Source of the DNA: Algiphilus sp965216485
GTDB lineage: Bacteria; Pseudomonadota; Gammaproteobacteria; Nevskiales; Nevskiaceae
Direction: 5' to 3'
Assembly: GCF_965216485.1 (NCBI RefSeq)
Contig: NZ_OZ244162.1
Coordinates: 2,666,001-2,730,000 of the forward strand
DNA: 64,000 nucleotides
The notes beneath the pieces are model-generated. The model did no database searches and was not told where the DNA came from. It was given only the letters and a program-made list of their open reading frames with translations. A program made the position numbers and the translations under genes. Below, in pieces: positions 19,887-27,743 of this stretch (positions are counted from its first letter, which is position 1; every line of letters starts with the position of its first letter).

Positions 19887-20201
19887 TCAGGTAGCGCTCA
19901 GCGACGCACTGTGGTCCTGGCGCAGCCGGAACAACAGGTAGAGCAGAGGACCGAAGACTCCGAACACCAGCGTGAGCGCGACGAAGGGCCAGGGGTTGGT
20001 ACCACGCTGACGTGCGTCGCTCACCATCCAGATACAGATCAGGGCACAGGCGATGACCAGATCAACCAGCACCTGAAAGGCACCCCAGTTCGCCAGACCG
20101 GATTGCCAGATGCCGAGGTAACCGACCTCGCGCAGGGCCATCAGGCTGATGGCGCCAAACACCAACAGAACGGCGCCGAGGAGAAAGGCTTTGGCTTGCA
20201 T
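19887..20201 (-). CDS. DUF2834-like small membrane protein
   Basis: About 104 residues from the ATG at 20199-20201 (MQAKAFLLGA), chosen because GGAG lies 9 bases upstream and the first helix begins right there. It has three hydrophobic helices: AFLLGAVLLVFGAISLMAL, FQVLVDLVIACALICIWMV and PFVALTLVFGVFGPLLYLLF. A conserved-looking DARQRG.NPWPF loop lies between the last two. This layout matches DUF2834 proteins, whose function is unknown. It is divergent from the next membrane protein across 133 bp. Confidence 0.6.
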   Translation of the reverse strand: MQAKAFLLGAVLLVFGAISLMALREVGYLGIWQSGLANWGAFQVLVDLVIACALICIWMVSDARQRGTNPWPFVALTLVFGVFGPLLYLLFRLRQDHSASLSAT

Positions 20202-20334
20202 GCTTGGACACTCCATGGGGAAGGAGGCCATGACTGTCGTCGCCATCGGTAGCCAGAGCAATTACCTGCAGGGTAATTTTCCCATGGGGGCAGCCGGCGT
20301 AGGCTGCTCCCAATCCCGCACGGAAGCCCATCCT

Positions 20335-20736
20335 ATGCAACCTGTATTCCGAACAGCGCTCTTGGTCATCGCCCTGGTCAGCCTGGTCAACGCGGTCTGG
20401 ATGCTCGCCCACGGCTGGAGCTGGTTCGCCTGGATTCCCGGCGTCCGTCACACCGGGCCAGCGAATCTGCATTTGATCCACGACGTCGGTCTGGCCTATG
20501 GCGTCTTCGGCGCCAGTCTGCTCTGGTGCCTGCGCGCGGGGGCGCGCAGCTACCCCCTCTTTCTGGCAGCGGCCGCCTTCTATGGCGGTCATGCCCTTGG
20601 CCACGTGGTGGAGATCATCACCGGGCACCTGCCGCATAGCCACTGGTGGATCGATCTGCCGTTGGTCTTCCTGCCTGGCATGCTGCTCCTGGCGGCCTGC
20701 CCGCCGCCTATCTGGAAGCATCTGCACCATGGATAA
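20335..20736 (+). CDS. uncharacterised four-helix membrane protein rich in histidine
   Basis: A 133-residue protein from the ATG at 20335 (MQPVFRTALLVIAL). It has four predicted membrane helices. Histidines sit at helix ends in patterns such as NLHLIHDVG, GGHALGHVVEIITGHLPHSHWW and KHLHH. These could bind metal or haem, but nothing in the sequence proves it, and I do not recognise the family. Its last 8 bases overlap the start of the regulator gene, so the two are translationally coupled and likely work together. Confidence 0.55.
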   Translation: MQPVFRTALLVIALVSLVNAVWMLAHGWSWFAWIPGVRHTGPANLHLIHDVGLAYGVFGASLLWCLRAGARSYPLFLAAAAFYGGHALGHVVEIITGHLPHSHWWIDLPLVFLPGMLLLAACPPPIWKHLHHG

Positions 20737-21598
20737 AGCCCTGCCCCGCGACGCGACCGATCATGAGTCGCTGGAATCCATCCCTTTCGGCGACGCCTTG
20801 CGCGCCTGGCGGCAGGAACGGCGTCAATCGCAACTGGCATTGTCACTGGCGGCGGGCGTATCGCAGCGCCATCTGAGCTTTCTCGAATCCGGGCGGGCGC
20901 GTCCAAGCCGGCTGATGGTGCTACAGCTCGCTGAGGCGCTGGATCTCCCTTTGCGTCAGCGCAATCAGCTGCTGATCGCTGCCGGTTTCGCACCCAGCTA
21001 CCCCAAGCGCACCTTGGCCCATCCCGACATGACGCCAATCCGCAGCGCCCTCGACATGCTGTTGCATCACCACCGCCCCTACCCCGCGGTGGTGATCGAC
21101 CGGCATTGGAACATCACGCTAATGAATCCACCCATGCAGCGCATGCTGGCGCTGCTCGGCGATATCGAGGCCATCTGGACCACGGTGTGCGGTGAGGGGC
21201 CACGCAATCTGCTGAAGCTGACCATGCATCCCGCCGGCGCGCGGCCCTCCATCCTGAATTGGGAAGAGGTGGCCACCCTTCTGCTGTGGCGCACGCGCCA
21301 CGAGGCAGAGGCACACTGCGACGCTGAGCTGCATGCGCTGGTGGATGAGGTCCTGCAGTACGAGGGCGTACCACGCCGGTGGCGCCTGCATGAGCCGCCG
21401 GAAGGCGTACCCGCCCCGGTGCTGCCCGTGCGCTATGGCGTGGGCGGCGCCGAGCTCAGCCTGTTCTCGATGCTGTCGAGCTTCGGCACGGCGCTGGATG
21501 TCACGGCCGATGAAATCCGGGTGGAGACCTTCCTGCCCACGAACGCAGCCTCCGAAGCCGTGCTGCGGCAACTCGACGCACAGGAGCCATCACCCTAG
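20729..21598 (+). CDS. MmyB-like XRE-family transcriptional regulator
   Basis: A 289-residue protein from the ATG at 20729, which overlaps the stop of the upstream membrane-protein gene. The N-terminal helix-turn-helix (about 20-80) reads FGDALRAWRQERRQSQLALSLAAGVSQRHLSFLESGRARPSR. The C-terminal two-thirds is a PAS-like ligand domain of the MmyB type (VIDRHWNITLMNPPMQRML... near 105-125). Related regulators bind small hydrophobic ligands such as fatty acids. The likely target is the divergent promoter region at 20202-20334. The 3' end overlaps rlmB tail-to-tail by 4 nt. Confidence 0.85.
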   Translation: MDKALPRDATDHESLESIPFGDALRAWRQERRQSQLALSLAAGVSQRHLSFLESGRARPSRLMVLQLAEALDLPLRQRNQLLIAAGFAPSYPKRTLAHPDMTPIRSALDMLLHHHRPYPAVVIDRHWNITLMNPPMQRMLALLGDIEAIWTTVCGEGPRNLLKLTMHPAGARPSILNWEEVATLLLWRTRHEAEAHCDAELHALVDEVLQYEGVPRRWRLHEPPEGVPAPVLPVRYGVGGAELSLFSMLSSFGTALDVTADEIRVETFLPTNAASEAVLRQLDAQEPSP

Positions 21599-22344
21599 GC
21601 GACCGCGAGACGTTGTCGCGCCACCTCGAACAGACAGACGCCGGTACTCACCGACACATTGAGCGACTCCGTCTGGCCCAGCATGGGAATGCGCACCAAT
21701 TCGTCGCAATGCTGGCGGGTGCGCTGGCGCAGCCCTGCCCCTTCTGCCCCCATGACCAGCGCCAGCGGCTGGGTCGCGCGCAGCTGCCACAGGCTGCGTT
21801 CCGCCTGGCCAGCCAGCCCGCAGATCCAGTAGCCGTTCTCGCGCAGCTGGTCGAGGGCACGCACGAGATTGGTCACGCTGAGCACCGGTACGCGCTCGGC
21901 ACTGCCCGCCGCCACCTTGGATACGGTCGGGGTGACGCGCACCGAGCGGTCGCGCGGGATCACCACGGCCTGGGCGCCCGCCGCCTCGGCCGAGCGCAGG
22001 CAGGCGCCCAGATTGTGCGGATCCTGGATGCCATCCAGCACCAGCACCAGTCCATCCGCCGGTGCGGGTGAATACAGCAGGGTGTCGGCATCGATGGCCG
22101 CCGAAGCCGCAACCGCGACCCGCGCCACCACACCCTGATGCCGGACACCGGGCAGCAGCAGATCGAGGGTATCGCGTGTGCAGCGCCGCAGCGGCACACC
22201 GCGCGCCTCGGCCTGCGCGGTCAGCGCGCTGGCGCGCTGATCGCGGCGGCTTTGACTGAGCAACACCTCAAGCGGAGGCTCGGCGGCCTCCAGCGCGGCC
22301 GCAACCGCGTGGAAGCCGCCGATGACACGCTCAGACTCGGCCAT
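21595..22344 (-). CDS. rlmB: 23S rRNA (guanosine(2251)-2'-O)-methyltransferase
   Basis: SPOUT-class methyltransferase that modifies G2251 in the P loop of 23S rRNA. It is 249 residues long. The N-terminal substrate-binding domain starts MAESERVIGGFHAVAAALE, and the SPOUT motifs are clear: VLDGIQDPHNLGACLRSAEAAGA, LVMGAEGAGLRQRTRQHCDELVRIPM and the closing SLNVSVSTGVCLFEV with the knot. In E. coli it directly follows rnr; here a lipoprotein gene lies between, all on one strand. Confidence 0.97.
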   Translation of the reverse strand: MAESERVIGGFHAVAAALEAAEPPLEVLLSQSRRDQRASALTAQAEARGVPLRRCTRDTLDLLLPGVRHQGVVARVAVAASAAIDADTLLYSPAPADGLVLVLDGIQDPHNLGACLRSAEAAGAQAVVIPRDRSVRVTPTVSKVAAGSAERVPVLSVTNLVRALDQLRENGYWICGLAGQAERSLWQLRATQPLALVMGAEGAGLRQRTRQHCDELVRIPMLGQTESLNVSVSTGVCLFEVARQRLAVA

Positions 22345-22349
22345 GGCCC

Positions 22350-23054
22350 TCAGGCGCCGAGATAAGGCGGCGGCTCAGCCGCCTGCTGCTCCTGGCCTTC
22401 GATCACCGGCTTGATGACGATGTCGACCCGGCGGTTCTGCGTACGACCAGCCTTGGTGTCATTGGAGGCGATGGGCTCCGCCTCGCCCCGGCCTTCCTGG
22501 CGCAGGCGGGCCGGCTTGACGCCATTGCCGGTGAGCGTGGAAACCACCGAAGACGCGCGACGCTCGGACAGGTTCTGGTTGTATTCCGCCGAACCGGTGG
22601 AATCGGTATGACCGACGACGTGGATAATGGTCGAGTCGTAATCCTTCAGCACTTCCGCGATGCGGGTGAAGGTGGCCTGCGCGTTGGGCTTGAGCGTTGC
22701 GCTGTCGACGTCGAAAGATACATCGCTGGCAATGCCGATCTTGAGCGCATTGTCGGACAGGCGCTGGATCTGCAGTTCATCGCGGGCGCGCTCGGCGGCC
22801 AGTTGCTCCTCAAGCTCGGCGGCCTGCTTGTCCATGTAGGTGCCCACAGCGCCGCCGGCGATGGCGCCCACCGCAGCACCGATCATGGTGCTCTTGGTGT
22901 CCTTGCCTGCCATCTGGCCAATGGCTGCACCGCCGATGGCGCCGAGCAGGGCACCGCGCTTGGCGCGCTTGTTGGGGTCGTCGGTGGCGCAACCGCCGAG
23001 CACGATGGCCGAGGCGATCACCGCCGAAATCAGTACCTGCTTCTTCATGTTCAT
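22350..23054 (-). CDS. OmpA-family outer-membrane lipoprotein with glycine zipper
   Basis: A 234-residue protein. The signal peptide ends in a lipobox LGGC (Cys22); the next residue is Ala, not Asp, so outer-membrane sorting is expected. Residues 33-75 form a glycine-zipper segment (GALLGAIGGAAIGQ, AAVGAIAGGAVG) that may insert in the membrane. The OmpA-like peptidoglycan-binding domain (about 105-215) has FDVDSATLKPNAQATF and VVGHTDSTGSAEYNQNLSERRA. The layout matches YiaD-type proteins. It starts 3 bp after the rnr stop, so it is read from the rnr transcript. Confidence 0.88.
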   Translation of the reverse strand: MNMKKQVLISAVIASAIVLGGCATDDPNKRAKRGALLGAIGGAAIGQMAGKDTKSTMIGAAVGAIAGGAVGTYMDKQAAELEEQLAAERARDELQIQRLSDNALKIGIASDVSFDVDSATLKPNAQATFTRIAEVLKDYDSTIIHVVGHTDSTGSAEYNQNLSERRASSVVSTLTGNGVKPARLRQEGRGEAEPIASNDTKAGRTQNRRVDIVIKPVIEGQEQQAAEPPPYLGA

Positions 23055-23057
23055 CTC

Positions 23058-25553
23058 CTAGTTGGATTTCGATGCCTTCTTTGCACTCCGGCGGCGTCCC
23101 GATCCCTTCTTTGCCGCCGCCTTCTTCTTTGACGCCTTGGGCGCTGTCTGCTTCTGCCCTGCCTGCTTGTCCGATGGCCGCGCGGCCTTCTTGGCCGCGC
23201 GCTTGGCGGCTGCCGACTTGGCCCCACGCCCCGCCTTCCTGCCCGGCTTGCGCTCGGACTCTACCGCCTTGGAGCTTGACGGCGGCTGAGCGGACGCCTG
23301 CCTTGTCCTGCGAGCGGCTTTGTCCGGCTGCGCAGTGCTACCACGCTTGCGGCCGCCCGCCGGATCCGGTTCGAGATCGATGCGCCGCTCATCGAGGGAG
23401 ACGCGAGCTACCTGCACTGCCAGAGCATCGCCCAGTGCGTAGGTTCGACCGCTGCGACGGCCGACGAAGCGGCCTTGCACCGGGTCATGCTCGTAGTAAT
23501 CGTTGTCCAGCGCGGTGACGTGGACCAGGCCCTCGACGTAGATGTCATCCAGCGTCACGAAGACGCCAAACGGCGCCACGCCGGTGATCGTCCCCGGGAA
23601 GCTATCGCCCAGGTGCTGCTGCATGTACTCGCACTTGAGCCACAGCGCGACATCGCGGGTGGCCTCGTCGGCACGTCTTTCGGTGGTCGAACAGTGCGCG
23701 CCCAGCCCTTCCAGTGCGTCGTGCGACAGGGGCTCGTCGCGCTTCGACACCTGATGCAGCACGCGTTTGATGGAGCGATGCAGGACCAGGTCCGGATAGC
23801 GGCGAATGGGCGAGGTGAAATGCGCGTACTCCTCCAGCGCCAAGCCGAAATGCCCCTCGCAGTCGGGCAGATAGCGCGCCTGCATCATAGCGCGCAGCAT
23901 CATTGTCTGGATGACGACGAAATCGAGCCGTCCCTCGGCCTCCGACATCACCGCCTGGAAATCGGCCGGCTGTGGGTCGTCGCCGCCCCCCAGGCGGATG
24001 CCGCGCGTGGCAAGAAAATCGCGCAGCGCCTGCACCTTTTCCAGGGAGGGCGGCGCATGGACACGGAACAGCGCCCCGCGCTTGTGCTTGAGCACGAAGC
24101 GCGCCGCCGAGACATTGGCGGCGATCATGCACTCCTCGACGATGACATGGGCGCGATTGCGCACCGTGGGCACGATGCGGTCGATCTTCTGCCCTTCGTC
24201 GAACACGAAGCGGGTTTCCTGAGTATCGAAGGCCACCGTTCCGCGCGCCGCGCGCGCCGCGGCCAGGGCCTGATAGAGCTGGTTGAGTTCGCGCAGATGC
24301 TTCAGCAGCCCCTTGTCGACATGCTCGGGCATGACATCGGTATCCAGTGCATGCGCCACCTCGGTATAGGTCAGCCGCGCGTGCGAGCGCATCACGCCCT
24401 CGTAGAAGCGGCCGCGGACAATCTCGCCGTTTCGCTTGATCTGCATCTCGCAGACCATGCACAGGCGGTCCACATTCGGGTTCAGCGAGCACAGCCCGTT
24501 GGACAGCTTCTCGGGCAGCATGGGCACGACATGCTCCGGGAAGTACACCGAGTTGCCGCGCTCCTGGGCATGCGTATCCAGCGCCGAACCCAGGGGCACA
24601 TAGGCATCGACATCGGCAATGGCCACCCAGACCCGCCACCCCCCGAAGGTGCGCTTGGCGTGGATGGCGTCATCGAAATCGCGGGCATCCTCGCCATCGA
24701 TAGTGACCAACGGCAGCTTGCGCAGGTCCTTTCGCCCCTGGATGTCATCCGGCTCCACGCCATCCGGTAGCGCCTCGGCCTCGGCCAGGGCCGCTTCCGG
24801 GAATTCGTGCGGGATGCCGTGCGCGCGGATGGCAGCCTCGATTTCCATGCCGGGGCCAAGATGGGCGCCGAGCACCTCCACCACGCGGCCCACCGGCGCC
24901 TTGCGCGGCTTCGGGTCGGAGAGGATGTCCACCACCACCATGTCGCCATCGCGCGCACCGCCGCGTTCTTCCGGTGGAATGACCACCTCGTGCGTGATAC
25001 GCGGGTTCTCCGGCATCACCGTCGCGGCGCCATGGTCGATGCTCAGCCGTCCGACCACCTGGCGCACGCCGCGCTCCAGGATTTCCACCACTACGGCCTC
25101 GCGCCGGCCGCGATGGTCTTCTTCCTCGGCGCGGACCACTACGCGGTCTCCAGGCCACAGACTGCGCATCTGCTGCGGCGGAAGGAAGAGATCATTGCCG
25201 CCGTCGTCCGGCGTCAGAAAGCCGAAGCCGTCCTTGTGCGCCAGCACGCGTCCGGTAACGAGATGCATCTCGCGCGGGACGCCGTAGCCGCCCCGCCGAT
25301 TCTTGACCAACTGCCCGTCGCGCACCATGGCGGAGAGACGGTGGCTGAAGCCTTCCAGCGGATCATCCTCGCCCAGGCCCATGGCGTGCTCGAGTTGCTC
25401 GCGCGTGCGCGGCCCCTTGGCGGCTTCCAGGGTGCGCAGGATCCAGGCGCGCGACGGAACCGACTGTCCGTAGCGCTGCTGTTCGGCGGGCGCATTCGGA
25501 TCCCCCTCGCGCCAGGCGGTCGGATCGAATGATGTTTTGCGATTCATTGACAA
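23058..25553 (-). CDS. rnr: ribonuclease R
   Basis: 3'-to-5' exoribonuclease that degrades structured RNA, about 830 residues. Order: helix-turn-helix region (30-90), two cold-shock domains (GFGFLTPDDGGNDLFLPPQQMR), the RNB catalytic domain with TIDGEDARDFDDAIHAKR (metal-binding Asp residues), an S1 domain (GTITGVAPFGVFVTLDDIYVEGLV) and a long Lys/Ala-rich tail of about 80 residues. The start may be TTG at 25551-25553 (AAGGA 4 bases upstream) or ATG at 25545-25547; family alignment does not decide. These first codons overlap the -35 element of the divergent tRNA-Leu promoter. Confidence 0.96.
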   Translation of the reverse strand: MSMNRKTSFDPTAWREGDPNAPAEQQRYGQSVPSRAWILRTLEAAKGPRTREQLEHAMGLGEDDPLEGFSHRLSAMVRDGQLVKNRRGGYGVPREMHLVTGRVLAHKDGFGFLTPDDGGNDLFLPPQQMRSLWPGDRVVVRAEEEDHRGRREAVVVEILERGVRQVVGRLSIDHGAATVMPENPRITHEVVIPPEERGGARDGDMVVVDILSDPKPRKAPVGRVVEVLGAHLGPGMEIEAAIRAHGIPHEFPEAALAEAEALPDGVEPDDIQGRKDLRKLPLVTIDGEDARDFDDAIHAKRTFGGWRVWVAIADVDAYVPLGSALDTHAQERGNSVYFPEHVVPMLPEKLSNGLCSLNPNVDRLCMVCEMQIKRNGEIVRGRFYEGVMRSHARLTYTEVAHALDTDVMPEHVDKGLLKHLRELNQLYQALAAARAARGTVAFDTQETRFVFDEGQKIDRIVPTVRNRAHVIVEECMIAANVSAARFVLKHKRGALFRVHAPPSLEKVQALRDFLATRGIRLGGGDDPQPADFQAVMSEAEGRLDFVVIQTMMLRAMMQARYLPDCEGHFGLALEEYAHFTSPIRRYPDLVLHRSIKRVLHQVSKRDEPLSHDALEGLGAHCSTTERRADEATRDVALWLKCEYMQQHLGDSFPGTITGVAPFGVFVTLDDIYVEGLVHVTALDNDYYEHDPVQGRFVGRRSGRTYALGDALAVQVARVSLDERRIDLEPDPAGGRKRGSTAQPDKAARRTRQASAQPPSSSKAVESERKPGRKAGRGAKSAAAKRAAKKAARPSDKQAGQKQTAPKASKKKAAAKKGSGRRRSAKKASKSN

Positions 25554-25574
25554 CAGGTCCTTCTGACTTATAAT
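25547..25574 (+). promoter_or_regulatory. consensus sigma-70 promoter of tRNA-Leu
   Basis: Perfect -35 TTGACA (25547-25552) and perfect -10 TATAAT (25569-25574) with a 16-bp spacer. A GC-rich discriminator (CCGCGCCC) follows, as in stable-RNA promoters under stringent control. Transcription should start near 25581, leaving only about 6 nt before the mature tRNA. The -35 lies over the first codons of rnr on the other strand. Confidence 0.85.
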
Positions 25575-25585
25575 TCCGCGCCCAC

Positions 25586-25671
<86 letters not shown>

Positions 25672-25733
25672 GATGATTCAGCAATGAGGGCAGTGCAGTG
25701 CAACGGAAGCACATGCCCCCGGATGCTGACCCG

Positions 25734-25760
25734 ACGCCGCGCTTGACGCGGCGTTTGTGT
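25734..25760 (+). terminator. hairpin after tRNA-Leu
   Basis: An 8-bp stem ACGCCGCG / CGCGGCGT with a CTTGA loop, followed by TTTGTGTGT. It lies 62 bp past the tRNA and is the likely terminator, although the T-run is broken. The remaining bases to 25889 show no gene that I can support. Confidence 0.6.
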
Positions 25761-25889
25761 GTCTGGCGCCTGCAACGCAGTGACGCGCGCGACGGGCGTG
25801 AAAAAACATCGGCATAGGCGCGCATGGTGCGCGCCGTAGCGCAGAACCGCAATGGCGGGGCCATCGACAACCTCGGTCGACCGCGCGCC

Positions 25890-27743
25890 CTAGCCTTCAA
25901 GCGACTCCCAACGCGCATAGGCCGTTTCGAGTTCCTGCGCAATCTCGTGCAGGCGCTGCTGGGTGGCTTCAGCGCGTGCCGGATCATCGCGATACAGCGC
26001 CCCATCCGCCAGCAGCAGACCCAGCGATTCCTGTTCCGCTTCCAGGCTTTCGATCTGCCGCGTCACTTTCCGGATCTCGCGCGCATCGCCATTCGAACGC
26101 GGCTTGGCCGCAGCGGCCTTGGGACGCGTCTGCGCAGCCGTGTCACGCGCGCTCGCGGCCTGCCGCGCCTGCTGGCGCTGCCAGTCGCTGTAGCCGCCGA
26201 CAATATCCTCGATACGACCATTGCCCGTGAACACAAATGAACGGGTAACGACCTGGTCCAAAAAAGCGCGATCGTGACTGACCAGCAGCACCGTACCCCG
26301 GTATTCGGTCAGGCGCTCTTCGAGCAGATCGAGGGTTTCGATATCGAGATCGTTGGTGGGTTCGTCCAGCACCATCAGGTTGGAGGGCTTGGCAAACAGC
26401 TGCGCCAACCGCAGCCGGCTGGCTTCTCCTCCGGACAGGGCGTGCACCGGGCTGCGCGCGCGATCCGGCGTGAACAGGAAGTCCTGCAGGTAGCTCATCA
26501 CATGCCGTGGCTTACCATCGATCTCGACGAAATCCCGGCCCTCGCCGATGGTATCCGCCACGCTGCGTTGCGGGTCCAGTGCCGCGCGCAGCTGGTCAAA
26601 GTAGGCAACTTCCAGCTTGGTGCCCAATCGCAGGTGACCACTGTCAGGCGCGAGCTGGCCGAGCAGCAGCTTGAGCAAGGTGGTCTTGCCCACGCCATTG
26701 CGGCCGATGAGCCCGATCTTGTCGCCGCGCAAGACCAGCGTCGAGAAATCCTGGACGATGGGGCGCCTCTCGTAGGACAGATGCAGCCCCTCGGCCTCGG
26801 CCACCAGCTTGCCGGAACGCTCGGCTTCGGCGACCGCGATGCGCGCGGTTCCCTGCCGTTCCCGACGCTGGGCCGCTTCGGCGCGCATGGCTTGTAGCGC
26901 GCGCACCCGGCCCTCGTTGCGCGTACGCCGCGCCTGAATGCCCTTGCGAATCCAGACTTCTTCTTCAGCCAGCTTCTTGTCGAAGCGCGCGCGCTCCGCT
27001 TCCTCGGCTGCCAGCGCCTCGGCTTTGCGCTTGAGGTAGGTGTCATAGTCTCCGGGCCAGCTGGTCAGATGACCGCGATCCAGCTCAAGAATGCGGGTCG
27101 CCAGCCGGCGCAGAAAGGCGCGGTCATGGGTGATGAAGAGCAGCGCTCCATTCCAGTGATCGAGAAACTCTTCCAGCCAGCGGATGGCCTCGATATCGAG
27201 ATGGTTGGTCGGCTCATCGAGCAGCAGTAGATCGGGTTCGGTGACCAGCGCCCGTGCCAGCCAGACCCGGCGGCGCATGCCGCCCGAGAGCTGGTCGCAG
27301 CGTGCATCCCCGTCGAGCTCCATGCGCGACAGGATGGCGGCGACGCGGGTATCCAGCGACCAGCCGTCACCGGCTTCGATCGCGTCCTGAACGCGCGCAA
27401 GGGTCGCCATGTTGTCTGGCTCTTCGGCGATCAGGCGATGGTATTCCGCGACCTGGGCGCCGATGTCGCCCAACCCCTCTGCCACGGAGGAGTACACCGT
27501 GCGCGGTTCCAACGGCGGCAGACTCTGCGGCAGCAGTGCAACCCGCAGCGCGCTGTCATGCCGCAACGCCCCGGCATCCAGCGCCACCTCTCCGGTCAGC
27601 ACACGCATCAGGGTGGACTTTCCGGTGCCATTGCGCCCCACCAGACAGATGCGCTCGCCGGCTTCGATGGTGAAATCGACCTGGTCGAGCAGTGGGGTCT
27701 TGCCGTGGAAGAGCTGGAGATTCTGCGCCTGCAACATGGTCAT
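25890..27743 (-). CDS. uup: ABC-F ATPase Uup
   Basis: Soluble twin-cassette ATPase of the ABC-F family, which acts on ribosomes or on branched DNA intermediates. It is 617 residues long. It has two ABC modules with Walker A GRNGTGKST (about 36) and GRNGVGKTT (about 345), signatures LSGGMRRRV and LSGGEASRLRL, and an ABC-F linker between them. After the second cassette comes a Uup-type C-terminal coiled coil (EIRKVTRQIESLEAEQESLG), which separates it from other ABC-F members. It starts 4 nt inside the preceding ABC-F gene. Confidence 0.92.
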   Translation of the reverse strand: MTMLQAQNLQLFHGKTPLLDQVDFTIEAGERICLVGRNGTGKSTLMRVLTGEVALDAGALRHDSALRVALLPQSLPPLEPRTVYSSVAEGLGDIGAQVAEYHRLIAEEPDNMATLARVQDAIEAGDGWSLDTRVAAILSRMELDGDARCDQLSGGMRRRVWLARALVTEPDLLLLDEPTNHLDIEAIRWLEEFLDHWNGALLFITHDRAFLRRLATRILELDRGHLTSWPGDYDTYLKRKAEALAAEEAERARFDKKLAEEEVWIRKGIQARRTRNEGRVRALQAMRAEAAQRRERQGTARIAVAEAERSGKLVAEAEGLHLSYERRPIVQDFSTLVLRGDKIGLIGRNGVGKTTLLKLLLGQLAPDSGHLRLGTKLEVAYFDQLRAALDPQRSVADTIGEGRDFVEIDGKPRHVMSYLQDFLFTPDRARSPVHALSGGEASRLRLAQLFAKPSNLMVLDEPTNDLDIETLDLLEERLTEYRGTVLLVSHDRAFLDQVVTRSFVFTGNGRIEDIVGGYSDWQRQQARQAASARDTAAQTRPKAAAAKPRSNGDAREIRKVTRQIESLEAEQESLGLLLADGALYRDDPARAEATQQRLHEIAQELETAYARWESLEG

